Origin: Alphaproteobacteria bacterium
GTDB lineage: Bacteria; Pseudomonadota; Alphaproteobacteria; Sphingomonadales; SMXR01
Direction of reading: 5' to 3'
Assembly: GCA_004356215.1 (NCBI GenBank)
Contig: SMXR01000103.1
Location: 1 to 5,773, forward strand
DNA: 5,773 bases
Shown piece by piece: positions 1 through 5,773 of this stretch; within the stretch, counting starts at the first letter, position 1, and each line of letters begins with the position of its first letter. The translations under genes were made by a program, and so were the position numbers. Under the pieces are notes generated by a model that saw only the letters and a program-made list of their open reading frames with translations, was not told the origin of the DNA and did not search any database.

Positions 1-85
1 TCCAAAAAAGAATCGCAACAAAAATGAAAAAAGCTACCCCAACCCAAAAAGTTGGATCATTCACTATTGCGCTTAACTTTTCCAT
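1..85 (-). CDS. atpF: ATP synthase F0 subunit b, N-terminal fragment (cut by window edge)
   Basis: This is the start of the peripheral-stalk subunit b of the F-type ATP synthase, which anchors the stator to the membrane beside subunit a and pairs with b'. Only 28 codons are inside the window. The peptide begins MEKLSAIVNDPTFWVGVAFF and continues IFVAILFW. The short polar start, the DPTFW motif and a hydrophobic helix from about residue 12 onward are the usual N-terminus of alphaproteobacterial b subunits. The ATG at 85-83 is preceded by AAGGGG (93-98), 7 bases upstream, which overlaps the TAA stop of the b' gene; the gap to that gene is only 11 bases, so translational coupling is plausible. 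The gene continues beyond base 1, so the coiled-coil stalk and C-terminus cannot be assessed. The identification rests on the N-terminal motif plus its place directly after c and b'. Confidence 0.9.
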   Translation of the reverse strand, partial: MEKLSAIVNDPTFWVGVAFFIFVAILFW

Positions 86-96
86 TTCCAATCCCC

Positions 97-582
97 TTAA
101 GGGCCAATCTCAGCTTTGACTGCCGCTTTAACATTGGCAGAAGCCGGTTTCTTCCCGGACAGCTGGGCCACGATGGAAACACACGCCCCGGTCGCGATCG
201 CTTCCAAATCCTTCATGGTGGTGGCCTTGGCTTTTATGATGTTGGCTTCGGCTTTTGCCAGTTTTGCATCTGTCCTGGCACTCATCTCAGCCTGCTTTTC
301 ATCCAACTTTGCACCAAGCCGCCCCCGTTCCTGCCGCAGATGGGCTTGGGCTTCGGCCCGGGCCTTTGCGGTCAACCGGTCATAGTCAGCTTCAAGTTTT
401 TCGCTATCAGCCTTGAACTTCTCAGCCTGTTCCAGGTCACCATCTAAACGATTTTGCCGCTCTTCCAAAATCTCACCAACCCGCGGTAAAGCAAACCGCG
501 CCATAAGAAAATACAGGGCTGAAAACGTAATCAGCAGCCAGAAAACCTGGGGCAGGAAAGTCGATATATCTAATTGCGGCAT
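97..582 (-). CDS. atpF2: ATP synthase F0 subunit b' (second stator-stalk subunit)
   Basis: This is the b' subunit, which forms a heterodimer with b in the peripheral stalk of alphaproteobacterial, cyanobacterial and chloroplast ATP synthases (gene also written atpG or atpX). Read from the ATG at 582-580 it has 161 residues: MPQLDISTF, one membrane helix at about 9-31 (LPQVFWLLITFSALYFLMAR), the basic turn with RFALPRVGEIL, then a long charged alpha-helical stalk to about residue 125 rich in E, K, A and R, and a tail with GKKPASANVKAAVKAE. The single N-terminal helix followed by a coiled-coil stalk is the b-family layout, and MPQLD..TF.PQ.FWL is typical of b'. An in-frame TTG at 594 would add four residues (MDQA), but GGA at 590-592 sits 7 bases before the ATG and nothing similar precedes the TTG, so the ATG is preferred. 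The gene lies 24 bases after atpE and 11 before atpF. Confidence 0.93.
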   Translation of the reverse strand: MPQLDISTFLPQVFWLLITFSALYFLMARFALPRVGEILEERQNRLDGDLEQAEKFKADSEKLEADYDRLTAKARAEAQAHLRQERGRLGAKLDEKQAEMSARTDAKLAKAEANIIKAKATTMKDLEAIATGACVSIVAQLSGKKPASANVKAAVKAEIGP

Positions 583-606
583 GGCTTGATCCAAAAGCAG
601 TGTTTT

Positions 607-834
607 TTAAAAACCAAACAACAGGATCAGCGCAATAACCAGGCCAAACAGACCAGTGGCTTCCGCCAGGGCAAAGCCGAGGAGTAGGTTGGTGCGTTGT
701 CCGTCGGCGGCAGAGGGGTTCCTGAGAGCGCCCGAGAGATAACTCCCAAAAATGTTCCCGATACCGATACCCGCACCAATAAGGGCGGTACAGGCAAGGC
801 CGGCTCCGATAAGTTTTGCTGCTTCAGCTTCCAT
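607..834 (-). CDS. atpE: ATP synthase F0 subunit c (proteolipid ring subunit)
   Basis: Subunit c is the hairpin protein that forms the rotating ring of F0 and carries the coupling ion. It has 75 residues, the normal length. Helix 1 (about 8-32) holds the glycine series G20-x-G22-x-G24-x-G26 used for tight helix packing in the ring. The polar loop has R38-N39-P40, the site that contacts gamma and epsilon. Helix 2 (about 50-73) carries the ion-binding carboxylate E58 in FALAEATGLFGLVIA. The residue after E58 is Ala rather than the Ser of sodium-binding rings, and the helix 1 position 33 before the Glu is I25 rather than Gln, so a proton-coupled ring is inferred. The ATG at 834 has the strongest Shine-Dalgarno of the operon, which fits the high copy number of c per complex. 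Neighbours are atpB (29 bases upstream) and the b' gene. Confidence 0.97.
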   Translation of the reverse strand: MEAEAAKLIGAGLACTALIGAGIGIGNIFGSYLSGALRNPSAADGQRTNLLLGFALAEATGLFGLVIALILLFGF

Positions 835-841
835 GATATTA

Positions 842-848
842 TCCTTTC
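842..848 (-). promoter_or_regulatory. Strong ribosome binding site of atpE
   Basis: The minus strand reads AGAAAGGATAATATC before the ATG at 834. AAGGA lies 8 bases from the start codon, near the ideal distance. This is clearly the best ribosome binding site among the atp genes here and is expected for the most abundant F0 subunit. Confidence 0.75.
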
Positions 849-863
849 TAGTTGGTACTCAAT

Positions 864-1616
864 TTAATGTTGTATGTGATAGGCATCGTTCAGGTAAATG
901 CAGGTTAGAATGGCAAATACATAGGCCTGCAAAACCGCAATAATAACTTCCAGTCCGGTCAATGCGGTGATAAAGGCCAGCGGGATAATCCCGCCAATCC
1001 CATACGTTGCCGCTCCCAGGCTGATGACAAACCCGGCAATCACCTTCAGCATGGTATGGCCCGCCATCATATTGGCAAAAAGCCTGACCGACAGGCTGAC
1101 CGGGCGGGTCAGGTAGGAAATAAACTCAATCACCACCAACAGCGGTGCCAGGAAAATCGGCACACCTGGGGGCAAAAACATGGTGAAAAATTTAAACCCG
1201 TTCTTGTAAAAACTCAAAATGGTGACAGTCACAAAAATAAAAGCGGCAAAGGTAAAAGTAACGATAATGTGGCTTGTCACGGTAAATGTGTAGGGGATCA
1301 TCCCCATCAGGTTGGCCACCAGAATAAACATAAAAAGCGAAAATATGAACGGGAAAAACCGCCGTGCCTCGGGGCCCACTGTATCATACAGCATGTTCGA
1401 AATAAATTCGTACACCAGCTCTACCATCGACTGCCACCGGCCTGGAACTGCACTGGCATGGCGCATACCACCGGCGACAAATATCCAGATGCTGAGAACG
1501 ATCAGGGTCATATAAAACGCGGAATTTGTGAATGACAAATTGAAATCCCCGAAATACATCGGGATCCACTCAACGATTTCAAATTGTTCAAGGGGACTAT
1601 GTTGTTCTGCCGCCAC
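864..1616 (-). CDS. atpB: ATP synthase F0 subunit a (proton half-channels)
   Basis: Subunit a is the integral membrane stator that holds the two proton half-channels against the c-ring. The 250-residue product has the family N-terminus (SPLEQFEI), a first helix at about 33-50, a second ending in the conserved NLMGMIPY (102-109), and the long horizontal hairpin helices at the C-terminus. The essential arginine is R178 in LSVRLFANMMAGH, matching E. coli R210. H187 takes the place of E. coli E219, and E223 in TGLEVIIAVLQAYVF takes the place of H245: the swapped His/Glu pair seen in mitochondrial subunit a. Q230 matches E. coli Q252. The start is a GTG at 1616-1614; the next in-frame Met is residue 20 and would delete the conserved SPLEQFEI. 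AGAGGG (1630-1635) is a possible ribosome binding site, but 13 bases away, and it overlaps the atpI stop codon. Confidence 0.97.
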   Translation of the reverse strand: MAAEQHSPLEQFEIVEWIPMYFGDFNLSFTNSAFYMTLIVLSIWIFVAGGMRHASAVPGRWQSMVELVYEFISNMLYDTVGPEARRFFPFIFSLFMFILVANLMGMIPYTFTVTSHIIVTFTFAAFIFVTVTILSFYKNGFKFFTMFLPPGVPIFLAPLLVVIEFISYLTRPVSLSVRLFANMMAGHTMLKVIAGFVISLGAATYGIGGIIPLAFITALTGLEVIIAVLQAYVFAILTCIYLNDAYHIQH

Positions 1617-1629
1617 GGTGCTTATTCAA

Positions 1630-1635
1630 CCCTCT
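1630..1635 (-). promoter_or_regulatory. Likely ribosome binding site of atpB, overlapping the atpI stop
   Basis: The minus strand reads AGAGGG, then 13 bases, then the GTG of atpB. The AG of this motif is the last two bases of the TAG stop of atpI. The spacing is longer than usual, so initiation may depend on ribosomes finishing atpI. This coupling is an inference. Confidence 0.45.
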
Positions 1636-1954
1636 AATTTTGATCCTCTGACGGGGGGTGATTCCCCATCTTTTGCGCCGCTTTGTATACGTTCATAAAG
1701 CCCGCCGCAACCCCTAAGAAAAAGAAAAGTATCATTAACCACGGGGCGGTTCCAAGCCACTGATCAAGCAGGTATCCTATAAACCCACCAATGACGACTG
1801 CAATGACCAATTCCATGCCAATTCTATACGCCTGACCGAAGGCAGAATCGGCTTTTTCCTTAGGCTTAGGGGACATCGCTTCTTTTTGTACCTGGGCTTT
1901 TTCCAAGCGTTTATCAAGCGCGTCCAGGCGAGTTTTGTCAGCTTTATCGGTCAT
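1634..1954 (-). CDS. atpI: AtpI-family F0 accessory membrane protein
   Basis: This is the small AtpI protein usually encoded first in the F0 operon. It is not a stoichiometric part of the finished enzyme; family members have been linked to c-ring assembly and, in Bacillus, to magnesium supply. The 106 residues comprise a highly charged cytoplasmic N-terminus (1-40, with LDALDKRLEKAQ likely helical), a first membrane helix at about 45-63 rich in glycine (VIGGFIGYLLDQWLGT), a tight turn at TAPWL, a second helix at about 71-91 (ILFFFLGVAAGFMNVY), and a charged tail. The GGFIGYLLDxWLGTxPW core and the GxxAGFxNVY motif identify the alphaproteobacterial AtpI type. The ATG at 1954 keeps the family's charged N-terminus; no Shine-Dalgarno precedes it. 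It begins 21 bases after smc and ends 17 bases before atpB. Confidence 0.93.
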   Translation of the reverse strand: MTDKADKTRLDALDKRLEKAQVQKEAMSPKPKEKADSAFGQAYRIGMELVIAVVIGGFIGYLLDQWLGTAPWLMILFFFLGVAAGFMNVYKAAQKMGNHPPSEDQN

Positions 1955-1962
1955 GGCAAATT

Positions 1963-1978
1963 TAAGGATTTAACCTTA
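1963..1978 (-). repeat. Small inverted repeat at the smc stop / atpI leader
   Basis: The minus strand reads TAAGGTTAAATCCTTA, giving a 5-bp stem (TAAGG/CCTTA) with a 6-base loop. The first TAA is the smc stop codon, and a second in-frame TAA follows after one codon (GGT), so smc ends with a double stop. The stem is short and A/T rich and has no trailing U run, so it is not called a terminator. It occupies the place where an atpI ribosome binding site would be expected. Confidence 0.4.
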
Positions 1979-4900
1979 GGCGAAGGCGCGCATTTCTTCA
2001 ACCTTTTGCAGGTCAACAGAAACCAGTTGGCTTACGCCCTGTTCGCCCATGGTAACCCCATAAAGACGTTCCATTCTGGCCATCGTAATTGCGTTATGGG
2101 TGACGATCAAAAATTTGGTTTCAGTGCGTTCGCCAATTTCATCCAGCAGGTCACAAAACCGCTCGACATTGGCATCATCCAAGGGCGCATCAACCTCATC
2201 GAGAACACACACCGGCGCCGGGTTAGTCAAAAAGACCGCAAAAATTAGCGTGATAGCGGTCAGCGCCTGTTCGCCGCCTGATAACAGCGAGCGGTGCAGA
2301 AGCTTTTTCCCGGGCGGACTGGCCATAATATCCAGCCCGGCTTCCAGCGGGTCATCCGCTTCTGTCAACACCAGGTGGGCGTGTCCGCCGTTGAAAATTT
2401 TGGCAAACAGGTCACCAAAATTTTTATTTACGGTCTCGAACGCCTCAAGCATTTTCTGCCGACCCTCCCGGTTCAGCGATCCAATGCTGGCCCTAAGGCC
2501 CCGGATAGCGCCTTCGAGGTCAACTTTTTCGGTGGTCAGACGTTCCACTTCGGCAATCATTTCCTCCAGCTCGATATCAGCGCGCAGGTTAACCGCCCCC
2601 AGCCGTTCACGCTCGGCCTTCAGACGTTCAAGTTTTATTTCGGCAGCTTCGGCATCGGCCAATTTTTCAAGTTGCTTTTCGCTAACCTCGGCGGTCTCGA
2701 TAATATCGCCTGCGGCGCAGCGGAAGGTTTCCTCAATAATCCCACCCAGTTCGATTTGACGTTCGCTGATGCTTTCGAAGTGCGATTGCTGGCGCACCAT
2801 GTCTTCCCTGATTTCTGAAAGGGTTGCGCTGGCGCTCTTGAGGTCGCGGTCTTTTTCGTTGGCGGCATTGTCAATTTTTGCCAGATTATCACGAGCCGTC
2901 CGGCAGACATCTTCAGTCTTTGACATGACATCCATCAAAGCGCCGCGGCGTTCTTCAAACCGGATGGGGCTTTGATCCAGTTCACCCAGGGCGGTCAGGG
3001 TTTCTTCCTTGCGGCCTCCCAGTTCTTCCATCTGGGCCACAGCGGCTGATGCCCGTTCACCCCAGGCGGCGCTTTCGCGGACCAGCGATGCCAACCGCGC
3101 TTCTTTTTCATCACGAATTTGGCGCCAGGTTTCAAACCTGGATCGCGCCACCGCCAGTTTTTCGCGGATGCCTTCCATTTGGGTTCGGGCCACCGCCAAA
3201 TCTTTTTCAAGGCCGGTATCTTCGCCAAGAGTCTTAATTTCAGTTTCAAGCGCAATCGCCCTGTCACGGGTTTCCTCAAGGTCGATTTCCATCCTGCCTA
3301 AGCCTTCTTTCAGGGCGGCGCTGCGTTCAGCGGATTTAATCCCTTCCGATTCAGCTTCGGAAATATTCTCACGCTCCTGGCTATAGCGGGTGTTTACATC
3401 CTGATACTCATTCCTGAGCATTGCTTCCTGGTCCTTGCAAGCAGCCAGAGTGGTTTCTTTTTCCGTTAGGGCGCCAGACATTTGTTCGACCAGGTCGCGC
3501 ACCAGACTTTCTTTTTTCTCTAATCTTTCCAGCCTGTTTTTTTGCTGTAATTTCATCGCCGCCTTGGTCGGCGCTTTCGCCGTTTTAACCAACCCGTCCC
3601 AGCGCCACAGAGTGCCGCCCTTTGAGACCAAACGCTGGCCAGGCAGAAGGGCGGCCATCAAGCTCTCGCCATCCTCAACCACCCCAACCTGGCTGAGGCG
3701 CCGGTCAAGGGCTGCGGGTGCTGTAATCAAATCACATAAAGGTTTTGCGCCGCCGGGCAAAGCGGGGGCATTACCCAGGCTTGAAAGTGTCCGCCAAGCA
3801 AAGGGACCATCAACGCTAATCGGGGCGTCCAGATCATCGCCCAGGGCTGCCCCGAGGGCGGCTTCATACCCGGGTTCGATTTTCATCGCCGCGGCAACCG
3901 GATTTACTTCCTGATTGATGTCATCGGCCAAAAGAGATTTTAGGGCAATTGCTTCACCCTCAAGCGCGGAAAGACTGGCTTTGGCATCGGAATAAGCAGC
4001 GCGGGCTTCCTCAAAATCCACTTCGGCGCTAAGTCTTTGTTCTTCAATTCCTGACAAACGTTTTTCAATGGCCTTCATGTCCGCTAGGGCCTTATCCAGC
4101 TTACTTCGGCCATTTCCCGCCCGATCAACTGAAACAGGGGTCAAATTTGCCAATTCATCCCGGGCCTTTTCAATTTCCCCGGTTAGGCGCTCTTTGCGCG
4201 CTTGGAGATCTGCCAACTCCCGCCGCAGGTGTTCACCGCGGATGGTTTTGCTGGTGACGCTGGCATTCAAATCATTGAATTTTGCTTCCGCCGTTTCAGC
4301 AATTTCAAGAACGGCCTGATAATTTTCCTCAACCCCCGCGGCGCCGGTTTTATCAGCCTCAAGTTCTGCCTTGAGTACAGCCTCTTCTTCTTTTTGCCGG
4401 GCCAACGTGGTGTCTGAATCCTTCAGGAAATTTCCTTCCCGATCTATGTCTTGATCCAGCTGGGCCAAGCGGGCCTTTAATTCAGCGATGCGATTCTGGG
4501 TATTTTTTTCCTGAGCCTCAAGGGTTTCTATCTCTATCCGGACCCGGCTTAAGGACGCGGCGGCTTCGGCTTCCTTTTGACGCAGCGGGCTTAATGCCTG
4601 GTGTAGTTCCTCACTTTCAGTATTCAGGCGCGTGACCACCGCGGTCTGGCTGGCAACCCGGCGTTCGGCTTCGTTCAATTTTTCCTTGGCGGCCGTGGCC
4701 ATGGCCTCCAGGTGTTGCCATTTCAGGTGGAGCAGGATCGCTTCGGTCTTGCGAATATCACCGGCGATATTCTTATAGCGGGTGGCTTGACGGGCCTGGC
4801 GTTTGAGAGAGGCGGCCTGGCCCTCCATTTGCACCATAATGTCATCCAGCCTCAAGAGGTTGTTTTCAGCCGCACGAAGCCTGGTTTCCGCTTCCCTCCT

Positions 4901-5428
4901 GCGGGTGTGAAGCCCGGTAATTCCCGCGGCTTCTTCCAGAATTTGGCGGCGTTCCTGGGGTTTGGCGTTAATAAATGTGGATACCTGGCCCTGACTAACC
5001 AGCGATGGAGAATGCGCGCCGGTGGCGGCATCGGCAAAAAGCAACTGAACATCCTTGGCGCGGACCTCAACCCCATTGATGCGGAAGGCCGATCCCGATT
5101 CCCGCTCTATTCGGCGCGAGACCTCCAGTTCATTGCTGTCATTAAACTGAGCCGGGGCCTTGCGGTCGGAATTGTCGAGCAAAAGGGTGACTTCGGCTAG
5201 GTTTCGTGACGGCCGGCGTTCGGTACCTGAGAAGATGACATCATCCATGGCCTCGCCGCGCATGCGTTTGGCTGAGTTTTCGCCCATGCACCAGCGCATG
5301 GCTTCCAGCAGGTTGGATTTGCCACAGCCATTGGGGCCAACAATCCCGGTCAACCCCGGCTCGATAATAAGCTCGGTTGGGTCAACAAAGGATTTAAAGC
5401 CTGATAACCGGATGCGCTTAAATTGCAA
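1976..5428 (-). CDS. smc: Chromosome segregation/condensation ATPase SMC
   Basis: SMC forms a homodimer that, with ScpA and ScpB, binds and folds the chromosome by ATP-driven loop extrusion. The 1150-residue length is normal. The N-terminal head (1 to about 170) has the RLSGFKSF start, Walker A GPNGCGKSN at 31-39, R57 in the MRGEAMDDVIFSG motif (equivalent to the arginine finger of Bacillus Smc), and the Q-loop region SLVSQGQV near 142-149. A coiled coil runs from about 175 to 495, then the hinge (about 497-620), then the returning coil to about 985. The C-terminal head has LGAVNLRA (943-950), the ABC signature LSGGEQ (1049-1054), Walker B VCVLDE (D1077, E1078), the D-loop around APLDD and switch H1111. 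The arms are interrupted by Pro/Gly-rich pieces at about 430-440, 735-740 and 819-821. The start is TTG at 5428, giving the alphaproteobacterial N-terminus MQFKRIRLSGFKSF. No frameshift is visible. Confidence 0.97.
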   Translation of the reverse strand: MQFKRIRLSGFKSFVDPTELIIEPGLTGIVGPNGCGKSNLLEAMRWCMGENSAKRMRGEAMDDVIFSGTERRPSRNLAEVTLLLDNSDRKAPAQFNDSNELEVSRRIERESGSAFRINGVEVRAKDVQLLFADAATGAHSPSLVSQGQVSTFINAKPQERRQILEEAAGITGLHTRRREAETRLRAAENNLLRLDDIMVQMEGQAASLKRQARQATRYKNIAGDIRKTEAILLHLKWQHLEAMATAAKEKLNEAERRVASQTAVVTRLNTESEELHQALSPLRQKEAEAAASLSRVRIEIETLEAQEKNTQNRIAELKARLAQLDQDIDREGNFLKDSDTTLARQKEEEAVLKAELEADKTGAAGVEENYQAVLEIAETAEAKFNDLNASVTSKTIRGEHLRRELADLQARKERLTGEIEKARDELANLTPVSVDRAGNGRSKLDKALADMKAIEKRLSGIEEQRLSAEVDFEEARAAYSDAKASLSALEGEAIALKSLLADDINQEVNPVAAAMKIEPGYEAALGAALGDDLDAPISVDGPFAWRTLSSLGNAPALPGGAKPLCDLITAPAALDRRLSQVGVVEDGESLMAALLPGQRLVSKGGTLWRWDGLVKTAKAPTKAAMKLQQKNRLERLEKKESLVRDLVEQMSGALTEKETTLAACKDQEAMLRNEYQDVNTRYSQERENISEAESEGIKSAERSAALKEGLGRMEIDLEETRDRAIALETEIKTLGEDTGLEKDLAVARTQMEGIREKLAVARSRFETWRQIRDEKEARLASLVRESAAWGERASAAVAQMEELGGRKEETLTALGELDQSPIRFEERRGALMDVMSKTEDVCRTARDNLAKIDNAANEKDRDLKSASATLSEIREDMVRQQSHFESISERQIELGGIIEETFRCAAGDIIETAEVSEKQLEKLADAEAAEIKLERLKAERERLGAVNLRADIELEEMIAEVERLTTEKVDLEGAIRGLRASIGSLNREGRQKMLEAFETVNKNFGDLFAKIFNGGHAHLVLTEADDPLEAGLDIMASPPGKKLLHRSLLSGGEQALTAITLIFAVFLTNPAPVCVLDEVDAPLDDANVERFCDLLDEIGERTETKFLIVTHNAITMARMERLYGVTMGEQGVSQLVSVDLQKVEEMRAFA
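3125..3141. repeat. 17-base perfect inverted repeat inside smc
   Basis: CCAGGTTTCAAACCTGG has two perfect 8-base arms around one central base. It lies in the codons of about residues 763-768 in the C-terminal coiled coil of SMC. The symmetry is exact, but a window of this size can be expected to hold about one such structure by chance once several loop sizes are allowed. No function is claimed. Confidence 0.5.
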
Positions 5429-5432
5429 GGAG

Positions 5433-5447
5433 CCCTTTTCCCTTCCC
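5433..5447 (-). promoter_or_regulatory. Purine-rich ribosome binding region of smc
   Basis: On the minus strand the leader reads GGGAAGGGAAAAGGG, then CTCC, then the TTG start. AAAAGGG lies 4 bases from the start and GGGAAGGG lies 11 bases away, so two weakly placed Shine-Dalgarno-like blocks compete. The purine tract supports initiation at this TTG, because no ATG lies nearby that would preserve the conserved MQF start. Confidence 0.55.
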
Positions 5448-5466
5448 AGCCGGTCTCAGGCCGGCT
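5448..5466. repeat. Hairpin-forming inverted repeat between the dsbA-like gene and smc
   Basis: AGCCGG and CCGGCT form a 6-bp G/C-rich stem with a 7-base loop, 5 bases after the stop codon of the dsbA-like gene and just before the smc ribosome binding region. On the minus strand, in the direction of the genes, the stem is followed by GGGAAGGG, not by a U run, so it is not a standard intrinsic terminator for the upstream gene. On the plus strand it is followed by only four T bases. It may protect the 3' end of a processed transcript or modulate read-through; this is inference. Confidence 0.5.
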
Positions 5467-5471
5467 TTTGG

Positions 5472-5773
5472 TTACATATTGTCTTCAATAATCTCAACAA
5501 AAACCTCAAATGGCTGTTCGCCAACAAACACCTCACCTTCAATAAAAAAGGTTGGTGTGCCCCTGACGCCTTCGCTTTGGCCTTGTTGCACCATACTAAC
5601 CAGGCTGTTTTGCAGGTCAGCATTTGCAAGACACGCGTCAAAATCAGTGCGCCCTATGCCCGCTTGCTGGCGGGCGATAGCCGCAATTTCAGTTTTTGGA
5701 TCTGCACCAAACGCCCATTGGCGCTGGCGCTCAAAAAAGATAGCAATCATTTCAAAAGCATTTTCCGGGCCGA
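5472..5773 (-). CDS. DsbA-family thiol-disulfide oxidoreductase, C-terminal part (cut by window edge)
   Basis: The reading frame is open from the window edge to a TAA at 5474-5472 and gives 99 residues of a DsbA-like protein (thioredoxin-fold, Com1/DsbG-like secreted group). Such proteins act in the periplasm on protein cysteines. The fragment begins GPENAFEMIAIFFERQRQW, the end of the helical insertion typical of this family. It then has an IARQQAGIGRTDFDACLAN segment, GV-R-GTPTFFI at about 68-77 with the cis-proline next to the active site (P73 of the fragment), and a final strand and helix (FVGEQPFEVFVEIIE). The CXXC active site and any signal peptide lie upstream of the window, so catalytic competence and export cannot be shown here. 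The in-frame ATG at 5750 is internal, because the conserved residues continue upstream of it. The gene lies 43 bases before smc in the same direction. Confidence 0.9.
   Translation of the reverse strand, partial: GPENAFEMIAIFFERQRQWAFGADPKTEIAAIARQQAGIGRTDFDACLANADLQNSLVSMVQQGQSEGVRGTPTFFIEGEVFVGEQPFEVFVEIIEDNM

Noticed and set aside
52..447. Plus-strand open frame of 131 codons across the b' and b genes
   Set aside because: It runs antisense through two recognisable F0 genes and their junction and has no family resemblance.
1056..1535. Plus-strand open frame of 159 codons opposite atpB
   Set aside because: The translation is rich in His, Lys and Gln, as expected from reading the complement of hydrophobic membrane codons; subunit a on the other strand explains the sequence fully.
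2100..2759. Plus-strand open frame of 219 codons opposite the 3' part of smc
   Set aside because: It is antisense to a clearly coding, conserved region of smc, its product is a low-complexity Ser/Arg-rich string with no recognisable domain, and no ribosome binding site or promoter was seen.
3435..3914. Plus-strand open frame of 159 codons opposite the SMC hinge
   Set aside because: It is a shadow of the smc frame, with a Ser/Arg/Ala-biased product and no supporting signals.
5448..5470. Intrinsic terminator reading on the plus strand (stem followed by TTTT)
   Set aside because: No plus-strand gene ends here, the stem is only 6 bp and the T run has four bases, so a terminator call is not supported.
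5456..5641. Minus-strand 61-codon frame overlapping the dsbA-like gene
   Set aside because: It is a different frame over the same DNA; the DsbA frame has the GTPTFFI cis-proline motif and is open to the window edge.
1..5773. Mobile element, phage, defence or toxin-antitoxin system, tRNA, CRISPR array
   Set aside because: Every stretch is covered by conserved housekeeping genes with gaps of 11 to 43 bases; no direct repeats, transposase, integrase, tRNA-like or spacer-repeat pattern was seen.

Overview
The window reads as a chromosomal housekeeping region of an alphaproteobacterium, most likely a Rhodospirillales-like or related lineage; the exact taxon cannot be fixed from the sequence alone. 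The evidence is an F0 operon in the alphaproteobacterial order I-a-c-b'-b with a separate b' gene, an a subunit with the mitochondrial/alphaproteobacterial-type His/Glu pair, and an SMC protein with a GPNGCGKSN P-loop and a WRWDG hinge motif. By eye the base composition is moderate, around 50% G+C.

All seven genes lie on the minus strand, so they are transcribed from high to low coordinates. In transcription order they are: the C-terminal 99 residues of a DsbA-family thioredoxin-fold protein (5472-5773, cut by the window edge); smc (1976-5428); atpI (1634-1954); atpB, subunit a (864-1616); atpE, subunit c (607-834); the b' gene (97-582); and the first 28 codons of atpF, subunit b (1-85, cut by the window edge). 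The gaps between them are 43, 21, 17, 29, 24 and 11 bases. There is no gene-free stretch above 300 bases and no convincing promoter or terminator, so the whole row could be one transcript. A promoter for the atp genes buried in the 3' part of smc is not excluded.

Two functions are joined here. SMC is the chromosome-organising ATPase that works with ScpA and ScpB. The atp genes encode the membrane half (F0) of the proton-translocating ATP synthase: c-ring, a-subunit half-channels and the b/b' stator stalk, plus the AtpI assembly helper. No F1 gene is visible; in alphaproteobacteria these are normally at another locus. The DsbA-like protein belongs to the periplasmic or secreted thiol-oxidoreductase group.

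I found no mobile element, tRNA, rRNA, CRISPR array or phage signature, and no sign of a new biological system. The points worth a second look are small: non-ATG starts on smc (TTG) and atpB (GTG), absence of a Shine-Dalgarno before atpI, a divergent SMC hinge, the inverted repeats, and the smc-atp junction.
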